A stretch of 12,528 bases of DNA from Nitrospirota bacterium. Its GTDB lineage: Bacteria > Nitrospirota > Nitrospiria > Nitrospirales > UBA8639. A program made the translations under genes and the position numbers. The notes below the pieces were generated by a model. The model did no database searches. It had not been told where the DNA came from and saw only the letters and a list, made by a program, of their open reading frames with translations. The stretch is from the NCBI GenBank assembly GCA_020348185.1, contig CP070743.1:1326778-1339305 (forward strand), written 5' to 3'. Of this stretch, positions 6,500 to 12,528 are shown in pieces. Positions within the stretch are counted from its first letter, which is position 1. Each line of letters begins with the position of its first letter.

Positions 6500-7177
6500 A
6501 TGCTCAAGCACAATCTCATCCAAATCGCCGGGATCATTGACGAAGCGGAAGCCGAAATGCTCCTTCAATGTGGCGTTCAATATCTAGGCTTCCCACTCCG
6601 TTTGCCTGTCCATCAGGAAGACCTTACCGAAGAGACCGCTTCAATACTGATCAGAAAATTGAAGCCTCCCCGTTTCGGGGTACTTATAACCTATCTTGAT
6701 GATGCGGTGGAAATCGCGACATTCTGTCGAACGCTTGGCGCCCGCATGGTTCAACTTCATGGCGATGTGGCTGTTGGCGAAATAAAAAAGTTAAAAGAAT
6801 TAGATCCAGAGTTGACGGTAGTAAAGAGCCTCGTGATCGGACTTCACACGATAGGAACTCTTGAATCTTTGGTCGTTCAGATGTCGGCCTTTGTCGATGG
6901 TTTTATTACTGATACCTACGATCCCATCAGTAAGGCATCAGGAGGAACGGGAAAGATGCACGACTGGAGTATCAGCCAGAGAGTGGTCCAACTTTCAAGT
7001 CGACCGGTCATTCTGGCCGGAGGTCTCACTCCTGACAATGTCAGAAAGGCCATTCTCGAGGTGAAACCCGCCGGTGTGGACTCTCACACCGGCGTTGAGG
7101 ATGCATCGGGACGAAAAAGACGCGAGAAGGTTGAAAAGTTTGTGGCAGAAGCAAATGCTGGCTTCCAACTGCTATAA
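6500..7177 (+). CDS. TrpF-like phosphoribosylanthranilate isomerase homologue without the catalytic Cys
   Basis: This 225-residue (beta/alpha)8 barrel has the TrpF (PRAI) layout: IQIAG at 7-11, LGF at 29-31, VQLHGD at 84-89, FITDTYDP with Asp138 as the likely general acid, GGTGK at 148-152, AGGLTPDNV at 173-181, and GVDSHTGVE at 192-200. Canonical TrpF opens with KxCG, whose Cys is the general base; here residue 10 is Ala and the preceding Lys is Gln. The usual DVSSGVE phosphate loop is altered to DSHTGVE. Classical isomerase activity in tryptophan synthesis is therefore doubtful, and no trp gene is nearby. I chose ATG 6500 because TrpF proteins begin only a few residues before this first strand; the frame opens at TTG 6464, which would add 12 residues. 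Neither has a good ribosome binding site. It converges with the methyltransferase gene 24 bases on. Confidence 0.8.
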   Translation: MLKHNLIQIAGIIDEAEAEMLLQCGVQYLGFPLRLPVHQEDLTEETASILIRKLKPPRFGVLITYLDDAVEIATFCRTLGARMVQLHGDVAVGEIKKLKELDPELTVVKSLVIGLHTIGTLESLVVQMSAFVDGFITDTYDPISKASGGTGKMHDWSISQRVVQLSSRPVILAGGLTPDNVRKAILEVKPAGVDSHTGVEDASGRKRREKVEKFVAEANAGFQLL

Positions 7178-7201
7178 ACCCAGTCTCCAACTTCCTAAAA
7201 C

Positions 7202-8020
7202 TCACGCCCGCCTGGCCAGCACCTCAAGATACTCGGCCTCCACATCAGTCGTACCATCGGTGGCGCGATTGTGTTTTGCCCAATGGTCTTCGAGGTCGCG
7301 ACGCAAGGCCGACTGCTTGTCTTCGGGCAAGGCGGCAAATGCCCGCTGGGTCGGACCAAAATAGATTCGATAAAATTCGATGGTTTCCGATGTCGAAAAG
7401 GGGTATCTGAACGAGACTCGAATCGGGGTCAATTGCAGTTCAGCGATGCCGCTGGCCATTCGCTGGCGCACCGTCGCTTCATCGCCCCATAAGACGGGAG
7501 AGGGCATGCCTGGAGGTGGCGGGACGTGGGCCGATGTGACCTTGAACATCTGGCCGACAAAACCGTCGGGAGTCCAATTCGCCATGGCAATTTCTCCTCC
7601 CGGCCGACAAACCCGCACGAGCTCCGCGGCAACCCGCTCCGCACGCGGAGCGAACATCGCCCCATACATGCTCACGACGAGGTCAAAACTGGAGTCGGGA
7701 TAGGGAAGTGCTTCAGCATCCCCTTCGTCAAACTGAATGTTTACCCCTTCACCTGAGGCCCGGATTCTGCCCTGCTCAAGCAAATTGGTCGCAATATCCA
7801 CTCCGGTCACATTTGCGCCGGCTTTAGCAGCAGGGATGGCGGTATTACCGGTCCCACAGGCGACATCCAGGACACGCATGCCGCGCTCGATCGAACGGCG
7901 TTCAATGAATTCTTCAGCGTGCGACTTGATTGATTTCGCAATCTCTCCAAAGTCCCCAGCCATCCAGGTAGATTTTAAGCGAGCTTTGAGTCCTTCAATA
8001 TCACCAGTAGGAATTGACAT
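7202..8020 (-). CDS. Class I SAM-dependent methyltransferase
   Basis: This 272-residue protein has a Rossmann-type methyltransferase domain of the Methyltransf_11/25 (UbiE-like) group. Motif I is VLDVACGTGN (50-59), which binds the methionine part of SAM; Asp75 in VTGVDIA should bind the ribose. EGDAEALP (99-106) contacts the adenine, FDLVVSMYGAMF (112-123) is motif IV, and RVCRPGGEIAMANW (136-149) is the post-motif strand. A C-terminal region of about 110 residues, with aromatic and Pro-rich segments (PPPPGMPSP at 167-175), probably shapes the acceptor site. The substrate is unknown. ATG 8020 has AAAGGA eight bases upstream. It is the last of three genes on this strand, 48 bases after the P-loop gene, and converges on the TrpF-like gene. 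Confidence 0.92.
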   Translation of the reverse strand: MSIPTGDIEGLKARLKSTWMAGDFGEIAKSIKSHAEEFIERRSIERGMRVLDVACGTGNTAIPAAKAGANVTGVDIATNLLEQGRIRASGEGVNIQFDEGDAEALPYPDSSFDLVVSMYGAMFAPRAERVAAELVRVCRPGGEIAMANWTPDGFVGQMFKVTSAHVPPPPGMPSPVLWGDEATVRQRMASGIAELQLTPIRVSFRYPFSTSETIEFYRIYFGPTQRAFAALPEDKQSALRRDLEDHWAKHNRATDGTTDVEAEYLEVLARRA

Positions 8021-8068
8021 ACTGTTTTCCTTTCATGAATGAGGTAGCGCTTGTTGTGTGGGTTCCTG

Positions 8069-8572
8069 TCAATTTGACGTATCAATATACACATGTGGGA
8101 AATGCGGGGGCTGCTCGGATCCATAATACTGAATGTGTCTCCGCCAGTCACGGAGTTTTGCAGCGTCTCGTGGGTTCGCGCGGCGTGAAAGTCTCTCTCT
8201 TCGAATGTCAGACGCACAGTAGACATAGTGAACTTCAACGGGAGTTTGGAGTTTTTCCCTCAGTTCGGATGGCCATTGAGGATTTAGAAGTTCCTTTGTG
8301 AACGGCCCGACAATGACGACGTCGTTCCATCGAAGGTTCTCCCGGGCGATGTCAAATAGCGTCTCATAGATGGGCTGCCGAAACGTTTTCTTGAAGACGT
8401 CACTATCACGGTCGTCCGGATCCTGTAGAGCCAGGCGGAGCCCCGCCCGAATCAGGCGTTCTGTGACCAAATCGATGTCCAGCAAAACGGCGCTTCGATT
8501 CTTCGATAGTTGCCTCCCGTAGCAAGACTTTCCTGATCCAGGGCTTCCACATACCACGAACGCTTTATTCAT
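8069..8572 (-). CDS. Small P-loop NTPase, kinase-like (AAA_33 type)
   Basis: This 167-residue soluble protein has a Walker A motif GSPGSGKS at 9-16 and a short strand with LLDIDLV (30-36) that offers Asp32 and Asp34 as magnesium or substrate-contact residues. The C-terminal part has RRERLSRRANPRDAAKLRDW, an Arg-rich lid that resembles small-molecule or nucleotide kinases rather than motor ATPases. Zeta-toxin-like kinases share this outline, but no antitoxin gene is seen. The ATG at 8572 lies three bases after the stop of the SGNH gene, and the AGGA ribosome binding site overlaps that gene's end, so the two are translationally coupled. The phosphorylated substrate cannot be told from the sequence. 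Confidence 0.87.
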   Translation of the reverse strand: MNKAFVVCGSPGSGKSCYGRQLSKNRSAVLLDIDLVTERLIRAGLRLALQDPDDRDSDVFKKTFRQPIYETLFDIARENLRWNDVVIVGPFTKELLNPQWPSELREKLQTPVEVHYVYCASDIRRERLSRRANPRDAAKLRDWRRHIQYYGSEQPPHFPHVYIDTSN

Positions 8573-8575
8573 TGT

Positions 8576-9628
8576 TCATTCCTGTCCAAGATCGCTGAAA
8601 TCTGACAACAAATAGGCGGCGACCTTTTGACTCCCTTTCTCATTTAAATGACCATCGAGTGGGAAGAAGTACTGCTCCGGGTGGGGATGAAACAGGTTTG
8701 CTGTTGAGTAAAGGGTTTTGGATGAAATGGATTGCAATTTCAAAATAGTATCGTGATAGGAGCCTCTCAAAATATCCTGAACTGGATGGATAAGAAAAAT
8801 GTGAGTCGTAAAATCAAATTGCTCTCCTAATCGCTCGAATCGACTTAACTGTCCTTTCATGAGAGAAAGTGCATGATTCAGGGTCTCTTCTTTCGCCGCA
8901 GGAGCAAGAAGTTCTTTTAGTTGTGGGCCAAAATAAAACTTCATTACGCGAGCAATATTCGAGTGCTTGAGAATGATCTCTCTGAAATCCAAAAGAATAT
9001 ACAAAAACTCTGAAAAAATATCGGTATTCATTATGACATAAGATGGAGAGGAAATATTTCTAGGGGAGTGGGAAATCAAATTCAAATTCTTTCCCTGTTC
9101 AAGGGTCTTGATATTATCGTAGAGATCATTGCCTGCCCCCAGAAATTGGGTCATCGCAAAGATGAATAAAAACACATGTTGCGGACTCCATCCTTCACTT
9201 CCAAGGAATTCTTCCAGGCGATCTAACTCCGAAATCGTGCTCGCACCCGGAACACCTAAATTGGCGCAAGATATTTGGAGGGCCTTGCAGAACAGAAATG
9301 GAAACGTGTGTTCATCACTCAACCCCTGGCCAAACGTGAAGGAATCACCAAGAAAAATAATGTGAGGATTGTCCATGACTTCTGGATTTCTATAACCCTT
9401 TGGGGTGATCGTCGTTAGCGCATCATATTCCTCCGAATATTGGCGGTAGACGGCCCCTGGTTGCACGCTGTCAATGTTGAGCAGGTGCCCATCCAAATCT
9501 AATTTCTTTGCACCTGGGAACATGGGGATAAATATTCTCGAAATGACCTCGGCAAATATGAGGGCAACCAATATCCCCAAACTTACCGCGGCCAAGTTTC
9601 CCCAATAGGCTTGTTTAGTTTTTTTCAA
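8576..9628 (-). CDS. Membrane-anchored SGNH/GDSL-type hydrolase
   Basis: This 350-residue protein starts with a positively charged end and one hydrophobic helix at about 11-35, so it is likely an inner-membrane-anchored periplasmic enzyme. The SGNH signature is complete: Ser96 in FLGDSFTFGQG, Gly125/Gly128 in NLGVPGAS, Asn167 in GAGNDL, and the Asp325/His327 pair in PLDGHLNEKGSQ near the end. Family members of this form remove or transfer acyl groups, often acetyl groups on polysaccharides. The start is TTG (9628), behind AAGG; an in-frame TAA three codons upstream makes it the earliest possible start, and the next Met would delete the membrane helix. Its stop is three bases before the P-loop gene, making it the first gene of a three-gene unit with the methyltransferase. 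Confidence 0.9.
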   Translation of the reverse strand: MKKTKQAYWGNLAAVSLGILVALIFAEVISRIFIPMFPGAKKLDLDGHLLNIDSVQPGAVYRQYSEEYDALTTITPKGYRNPEVMDNPHIIFLGDSFTFGQGLSDEHTFPFLFCKALQISCANLGVPGASTISELDRLEEFLGSEGWSPQHVFLFIFAMTQFLGAGNDLYDNIKTLEQGKNLNLISHSPRNISSPSYVIMNTDIFSEFLYILLDFREIILKHSNIARVMKFYFGPQLKELLAPAAKEETLNHALSLMKGQLSRFERLGEQFDFTTHIFLIHPVQDILRGSYHDTILKLQSISSKTLYSTANLFHPHPEQYFFPLDGHLNEKGSQKVAAYLLSDFSDLGQE

Positions 9629-9677
9629 TTGGCCTTACCCTTTAATTGAACATCCTGATCACATCGAGGCTGTAATG

Positions 9678-9703
9678 TGCGGATAAGATATGCGGATAAG
9701 ATA
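9678..9703. repeat. Tandem 13-bp direct repeat
   Basis: TGCGGATAAGATA occurs twice head to tail, followed by the partial copy TTAGGATAGGAT. It sits 50-75 bases upstream of the SGNH start codon on the template side, so it could be an operator for that unit, or a simple slippage product. Confidence 0.7.
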
Positions 9704-9993
9704 TTAGGATAGGATTCAATCTGAAGTCCAGAAGTGGAGGTTGAGTGAAATTGTTGGGGTTGGCCAGAGCGGGGAAGGTCGCCAGGATGCACGGGTGGAT
9801 CGTCAGGTAAGCGCGACATTCAAAGTGGGCAATCCTTTCCGGATGGCTAGACGAGGCGCAGGGGTCATCACCTTGGATTAAGGGAAGGGGGCGAACAGAA
9901 ACTTGGACTCGTCATATCTTGCATTAGGAGTTGTGGAAAGGCACAATTCGGCTCCTAGATGGGAAAGCGGTTCAGGCATTTTGGAAAAGGGGT

Positions 9994-10005
9994 AGGAGGA
10001 GGTGA
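9994..10005 (+). promoter_or_regulatory. Shine-Dalgarno deciding the lipoprotein start
   Basis: AGGAGGAGGTGA lies immediately before the ATG at 10007 with one intervening base (four from the last AGGAGG core, seven from the first). It favours this start over the ATG at 9959, which lies upstream of this site, and over the ATG at 10043. Confidence 0.7.
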
Positions 10006-10006
10006 C

Positions 10007-11368
10007 ATGCTGCATGGTCATTGCGGGCAACGGGTTTATCTGATGAGCCTGACGAGGCTCGCGTGCATCTGCTTTCTGCTAGCAACTTGGGCGTGGCTGT
10101 CGGGCTGCTCGAGTATCGCCGAGGGTGTCACGACAGCTCTGATAAAGTCAGGCGGAGAAGACGAAAAACAGGAACAGTGTGAGGTCGTCGGGCCGGCATT
10201 CCAAGGAATGGGAGCCGCCTTGCACGCTCAATCGGAGGAATCTCCGGTGTCTGGGAAGGGGCAGAACGCGAGCAAGACAAAAGTCATGGTTGTGCATGGC
10301 ATCGGGCCTGCCATACCGGATTATTCGGTCCGGCTTCAGAGAAACGTGACGCGAGAGCTTGGTCTGAACGTGCGAAATCGACGATCGAAGCGAATCGAAC
10401 TTCGTGACCCGGAGTTTGAAGGAATGGACCTCGGCACCTTGACCGTCTCGCGTTATTTGAACAATGAGGGGACCCAAGAGATCTTGTTTTACGAATTGGT
10501 ATGGGCGGAAATCACAGCTCGTGAAAAACGCGTGCTTGACTACGACACGTCAGAGCGATACCGGTCCCGTCGGGCGAGTGTTAATCATATAGCTAAAGAA
10601 TTCTTGAACGATCGGATTTCTGACCCTCTCATCTATGTAGGAGACAGCCATCTCAAGATTCTGCAATCTGTTGATCAGGCCATGTGCTGGACGCTCTATA
10701 CTGATTGGAACGAGTTGCCGGATGGAGCCGCACAGGCCTGCGACCGGCATAAGGTCGCATCAGTGGACGATTTGAAGGGCTACCAATGGGTGGTCATCAC
10801 TCATAGCTTGGGAAGTCGCATTGTGATTGATACGATGGAGTTTCAAGCCCGAGTCGTGTTGAAACAGTTTCAATCGGAATTAGATGCTGAAAAGCGAGAC
10901 AAGGCGCGAGAACTCTTGCAGGCTTGGAAGGACCAGACGATCCAGGTGTATATGTTGGCCAATCAACTCCCCCTGCTCCAACTCGGCCGGGGAGAACCCG
11001 AAGTGGTCGGTCAAATCGATTCCTACTGCAGACCCGAGGGAGGGCACTACGAGGAGCGTATTGTTAAAAAGCTTCAAGTTGTGGCCTTTAGTGACCCGAA
11101 TGACCTTCTCAGCTATGCCATTCCACCGGCGTACGCGGACGAACATATGGATTCCCGGCTATGCCCGATGGTCGTCAATGTCAGCGTGAATGTCGTCCCC
11201 ACCATCGATTTATTCAGAGTGGGCGAGATTGCCGATCCACTAGAAGCGCACACGGAATACGACAACAATCACCGCGTGCTTGGATTTATGACCAAGGGAG
11301 TCGGGAATGAGGAAGGGGAACAGGCCGCGGCCTTGGGATGTGAATGGCTGAAGACCATTGAGGATTAA
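10007..11368 (+). CDS. Alpha/beta-hydrolase lipoprotein
   Basis: This protein of 453 residues starts, by its excellent Shine-Dalgarno, at ATG 10007. A signal peptide with a hydrophobic core ends in the lipobox LSGC, so Cys34 should be lipidated and the protein anchored in a membrane. The mature part has an alpha/beta-hydrolase core: the strand and oxyanion motif VVHGIG (95-100), and the nucleophile elbow ITHSLGSRIVID with Ser267. The SDPNDLLSY stretch (362-370) offers the acid, and EAHTEYDNNH near 414-422 offers the histidine. A long helical Arg/Glu/Lys-rich insert precedes the catalytic serine. Substrate and partners are unknown; lipases, esterases and phospholipases share this pattern. It is transcribed divergently from the SGNH unit and convergently with the crotonase gene 191 bases on. 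A longer frame from 9959 exists but its N-terminus is basic and would spoil the signal peptide. Confidence 0.82.
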   Translation: MLHGHCGQRVYLMSLTRLACICFLLATWAWLSGCSSIAEGVTTALIKSGGEDEKQEQCEVVGPAFQGMGAALHAQSEESPVSGKGQNASKTKVMVVHGIGPAIPDYSVRLQRNVTRELGLNVRNRRSKRIELRDPEFEGMDLGTLTVSRYLNNEGTQEILFYELVWAEITAREKRVLDYDTSERYRSRRASVNHIAKEFLNDRISDPLIYVGDSHLKILQSVDQAMCWTLYTDWNELPDGAAQACDRHKVASVDDLKGYQWVVITHSLGSRIVIDTMEFQARVVLKQFQSELDAEKRDKARELLQAWKDQTIQVYMLANQLPLLQLGRGEPEVVGQIDSYCRPEGGHYEERIVKKLQVVAFSDPNDLLSYAIPPAYADEHMDSRLCPMVVNVSVNVVPTIDLFRVGEIADPLEAHTEYDNNHRVLGFMTKGVGNEEGEQAAALGCEWLKTIED

Positions 11369-11559
11369 CCGGAGTACGATCAGTGCAGTATCATAATGAA
11401 TTATTTGATCTCATTACCGTTCGAATTCCTTAACATGCCCCCGTACGCTTAACCCAGTCCAAATCAGCCCGAACTCAAAAAGGACCCAACCAACCGATAA
11501 ACTTTGGGATTATAGGATTTTCATTCATCGTTGTTGTCTACTATTACAACCCTGATAGG

Positions 11560-12276
11560 TTAGCGCGAACCCAATCGATCGATCACGGTCCGCTGAAACT
11601 CCTCAGCCTCCCTCCGGGTTGGAACTCGGGGAGCGGCTGCGCGCAGGCTAGTTTTTATACCGTGAACTAACGAAGGATGCCGCTTTGACAGCGCTTCGGC
11701 AATGGCTTTGCCGCGAAGAGGCGCCTGACCTCTGGGGACGGCTTCGTCAACGAGACCCCGTTTACAGGCCTCAGTTGCGGTCAATGTTTCCCTCTGGAGG
11801 ATGAAACGCAGTGAGCCAGAATAACCCAGGCGCGGCGGCAAACGCCTGGTCGCGCCACCACCCGGCATCGCGTCGTATGCGAGGTGACCATCACTGATCA
11901 TGGCGCTTTCTCCTGCCACGATCAGATCGCACGCAAGCGCCAGTTCGAGTCCGCCGAGCTTGCATAGGCCCTCGATGCAAGCGATCGAGATGAACGGTAG
12001 CGCCTCAAGTCGGTCCAGAACTCGATTCAGGCGCTCGACTACCTCGTGGAATATTGCAGCATCACCGAAGCAGATTTTGAGCAATTCGCTGTCGAGGCCA
12101 GTGCTGAAGACGGTAAGTCCTCCGTAAACGAGTAGACAGTTGAGGCGCTGTGCCTCATGTTCCAGCTCCGTCAGGGAGGATTCCATCGCCTGAAATGTGG
12201 CAATGTCGAGGCCGTTATCTTGCCCAGGTCGATTCAGTTCCCAGGTAACGATACGGTCGTTTCGGGTTATCAGCAT
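11560..12276 (-). CDS. Enoyl-CoA hydratase/isomerase (crotonase) family protein
   Basis: This 238-residue protein is slightly shorter than a typical crotonase but has the full core. The CoA/oxyanion segment FSTGLD is at 57-62; IEGLCKLGGLELALACDLIVAGESA (101-125) supplies the second oxyanion Gly109 and catalytic Glu111, the equivalent of rat Glu144. The residue aligned with rat Glu164 is His131 (HLAYDAMPGGG), so the two-glutamate hydratase site is not complete. The region PGGGATRRLPPRLGYSG (138-154) follows the family pattern. The reaction may therefore be a different one of the crotonase set, such as dehydration, isomerisation or decarboxylation. ATG 12276 has a weak GGCGGA upstream. No fatty-acid or polyketide gene is in the window to name its pathway. 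Confidence 0.88.
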   Translation of the reverse strand: MLITRNDRIVTWELNRPGQDNGLDIATFQAMESSLTELEHEAQRLNCLLVYGGLTVFSTGLDSELLKICFGDAAIFHEVVERLNRVLDRLEALPFISIACIEGLCKLGGLELALACDLIVAGESAMISDGHLAYDAMPGGGATRRLPPRLGYSGSLRFILQRETLTATEACKRGLVDEAVPRGQAPLRGKAIAEALSKRHPSLVHGIKTSLRAAAPRVPTRREAEEFQRTVIDRLGSR

Positions 12277-12363
12277 TGCATCCGCCGGTTAAATTGTCAG
12301 ATTACGTTTAATTATACGTGAATCCTTCCTCCGTTCCTTGAATAGACCACCGGGGGAAATTTT

Positions 12364-12459
12364 TTATCTTTCAATTTTGTCAATTCGGACAGATCTTTCG
12401 GTTTCTCCGAAGGTTGTCGTTCGGATAATCGGAGGTTGGACACCCATCCCGTTTTCCAT
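12364..12459 (-). CDS. Possible 31-aa small ORF or end of a broken gene
   Basis: A minus frame with ATG 12459 encodes 31 residues starting MENGMGVQPP and ending RIDKIER. The frame is open 20 codons further upstream, to a TAG close to the window edge, and those residues (for example RKQWELVTGE) also read like protein. GGGGGA lies about ten bases before the ATG. It could be a small protein, or the 3' end of a degraded gene from beyond the edge. It would precede the crotonase gene by 88 bases. Evidence is only composition. Confidence 0.25.
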   Translation of the reverse strand: MENGMGVQPPIIRTTTFGETERSVRIDKIER

Positions 12460-12528
12460 TTGGTTAATTTCCCCCGTTACCAGCTCCCATTGTTTTCTAT
12501 TACCTTCACGGCCTCGCCTCTATCTAGT

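Larger units (their letters stand above)
9629..10006. other. Divergent control region between the SGNH unit and the lipoprotein gene
   Basis: This 378-bp stretch separates the two divergent genes and should contain both promoters. I see no confident -35/-10 pair. A minus-strand 64-codon frame (9819-9625) overlaps the SGNH start but has poor composition and no ribosome binding site. The 13-bp tandem repeat at 9678-9703 is its only clear structure. Confidence 0.5.

Noticed and set aside
8069..8572. Zeta-type toxin
   Set aside because: The P-loop and Arg-rich lid are shared by many small kinases; no antitoxin partner is present and the gene is coupled to an SGNH hydrolase.
9625..9819. 64-codon minus-strand frame overlapping the SGNH start
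   Set aside because: Rich in Pro, Gln and Ser with no ribosome binding site; the overlap with the TTG start is the only attractive feature.
1..12528. CRISPR array, tRNA, rRNA or insertion sequence
   Set aside because: No spaced direct repeats, no tRNA cloverleaf, no rRNA-like tract and no transposase reading frame or terminal inverted repeats were seen.

Overview
This 12.5-kb window looks like a chromosomal stretch of a Gram-negative-type bacterium with intermediate GC content. The signs are a lipoprotein signal peptide, a signal-peptide protein, membrane proteins, Shine-Dalgarno sites and some GTG/TTG starts. A Nitrospirota-like host is only a guess from the overall gene style; no rRNA, tRNA or marker gene fixes the taxon. 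I see no CRISPR array, insertion sequence, phage gene or plasmid origin.

Left block (1-2960, all minus strand). In transcription order it holds a flippase-like membrane protein of the LPG_synthase_TM family (2960-1833), a short open frame carrying a zinc-metallopeptidase HEFGH motif (1646-1428), and two tandem paralogous alpha/beta hydrolases. The upstream hydrolase (1406-501) has lost its nucleophile serine (GHGLG). The downstream copy (459 to the left edge, cut off) keeps GYSLG.

Middle block (3491-6230, plus strand). After a 530-bp gap come a small exported protein of unknown function, a six-TM class III adenylate cyclase whose catalytic residues are all present, and a single-domain response regulator with a disordered N-terminal tail. 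The last two suggest a signalling neighbourhood. A 30-codon ORF with an excellent ribosome binding site and a REP-like palindromic repeat follow. A stand-alone TrpF-like barrel (6500-7177) lacks the catalytic cysteine.

Convergent to it is a three-gene minus-strand unit (9628-7202): a membrane-anchored SGNH hydrolase, a small P-loop kinase-like ATPase translationally coupled to it, and a SAM-dependent methyltransferase. A control region with a 13-bp tandem repeat separates this unit from a divergent plus-strand lipoprotein hydrolase (10007-11368). The right end carries a minus-strand crotonase-fold protein (12276-11560) and a possible 31-aa ORF.

I found no unambiguous new defence or mobile system. 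The most distinctive theme is several enzymes whose canonical catalytic residue is replaced: a hydrolase Ser to Gly, a TrpF Cys to Ala, and a crotonase second Glu to His. There are also two short coding pieces (the metallopeptidase piece and the 30-aa ORF) that ordinary gene calling would miss.
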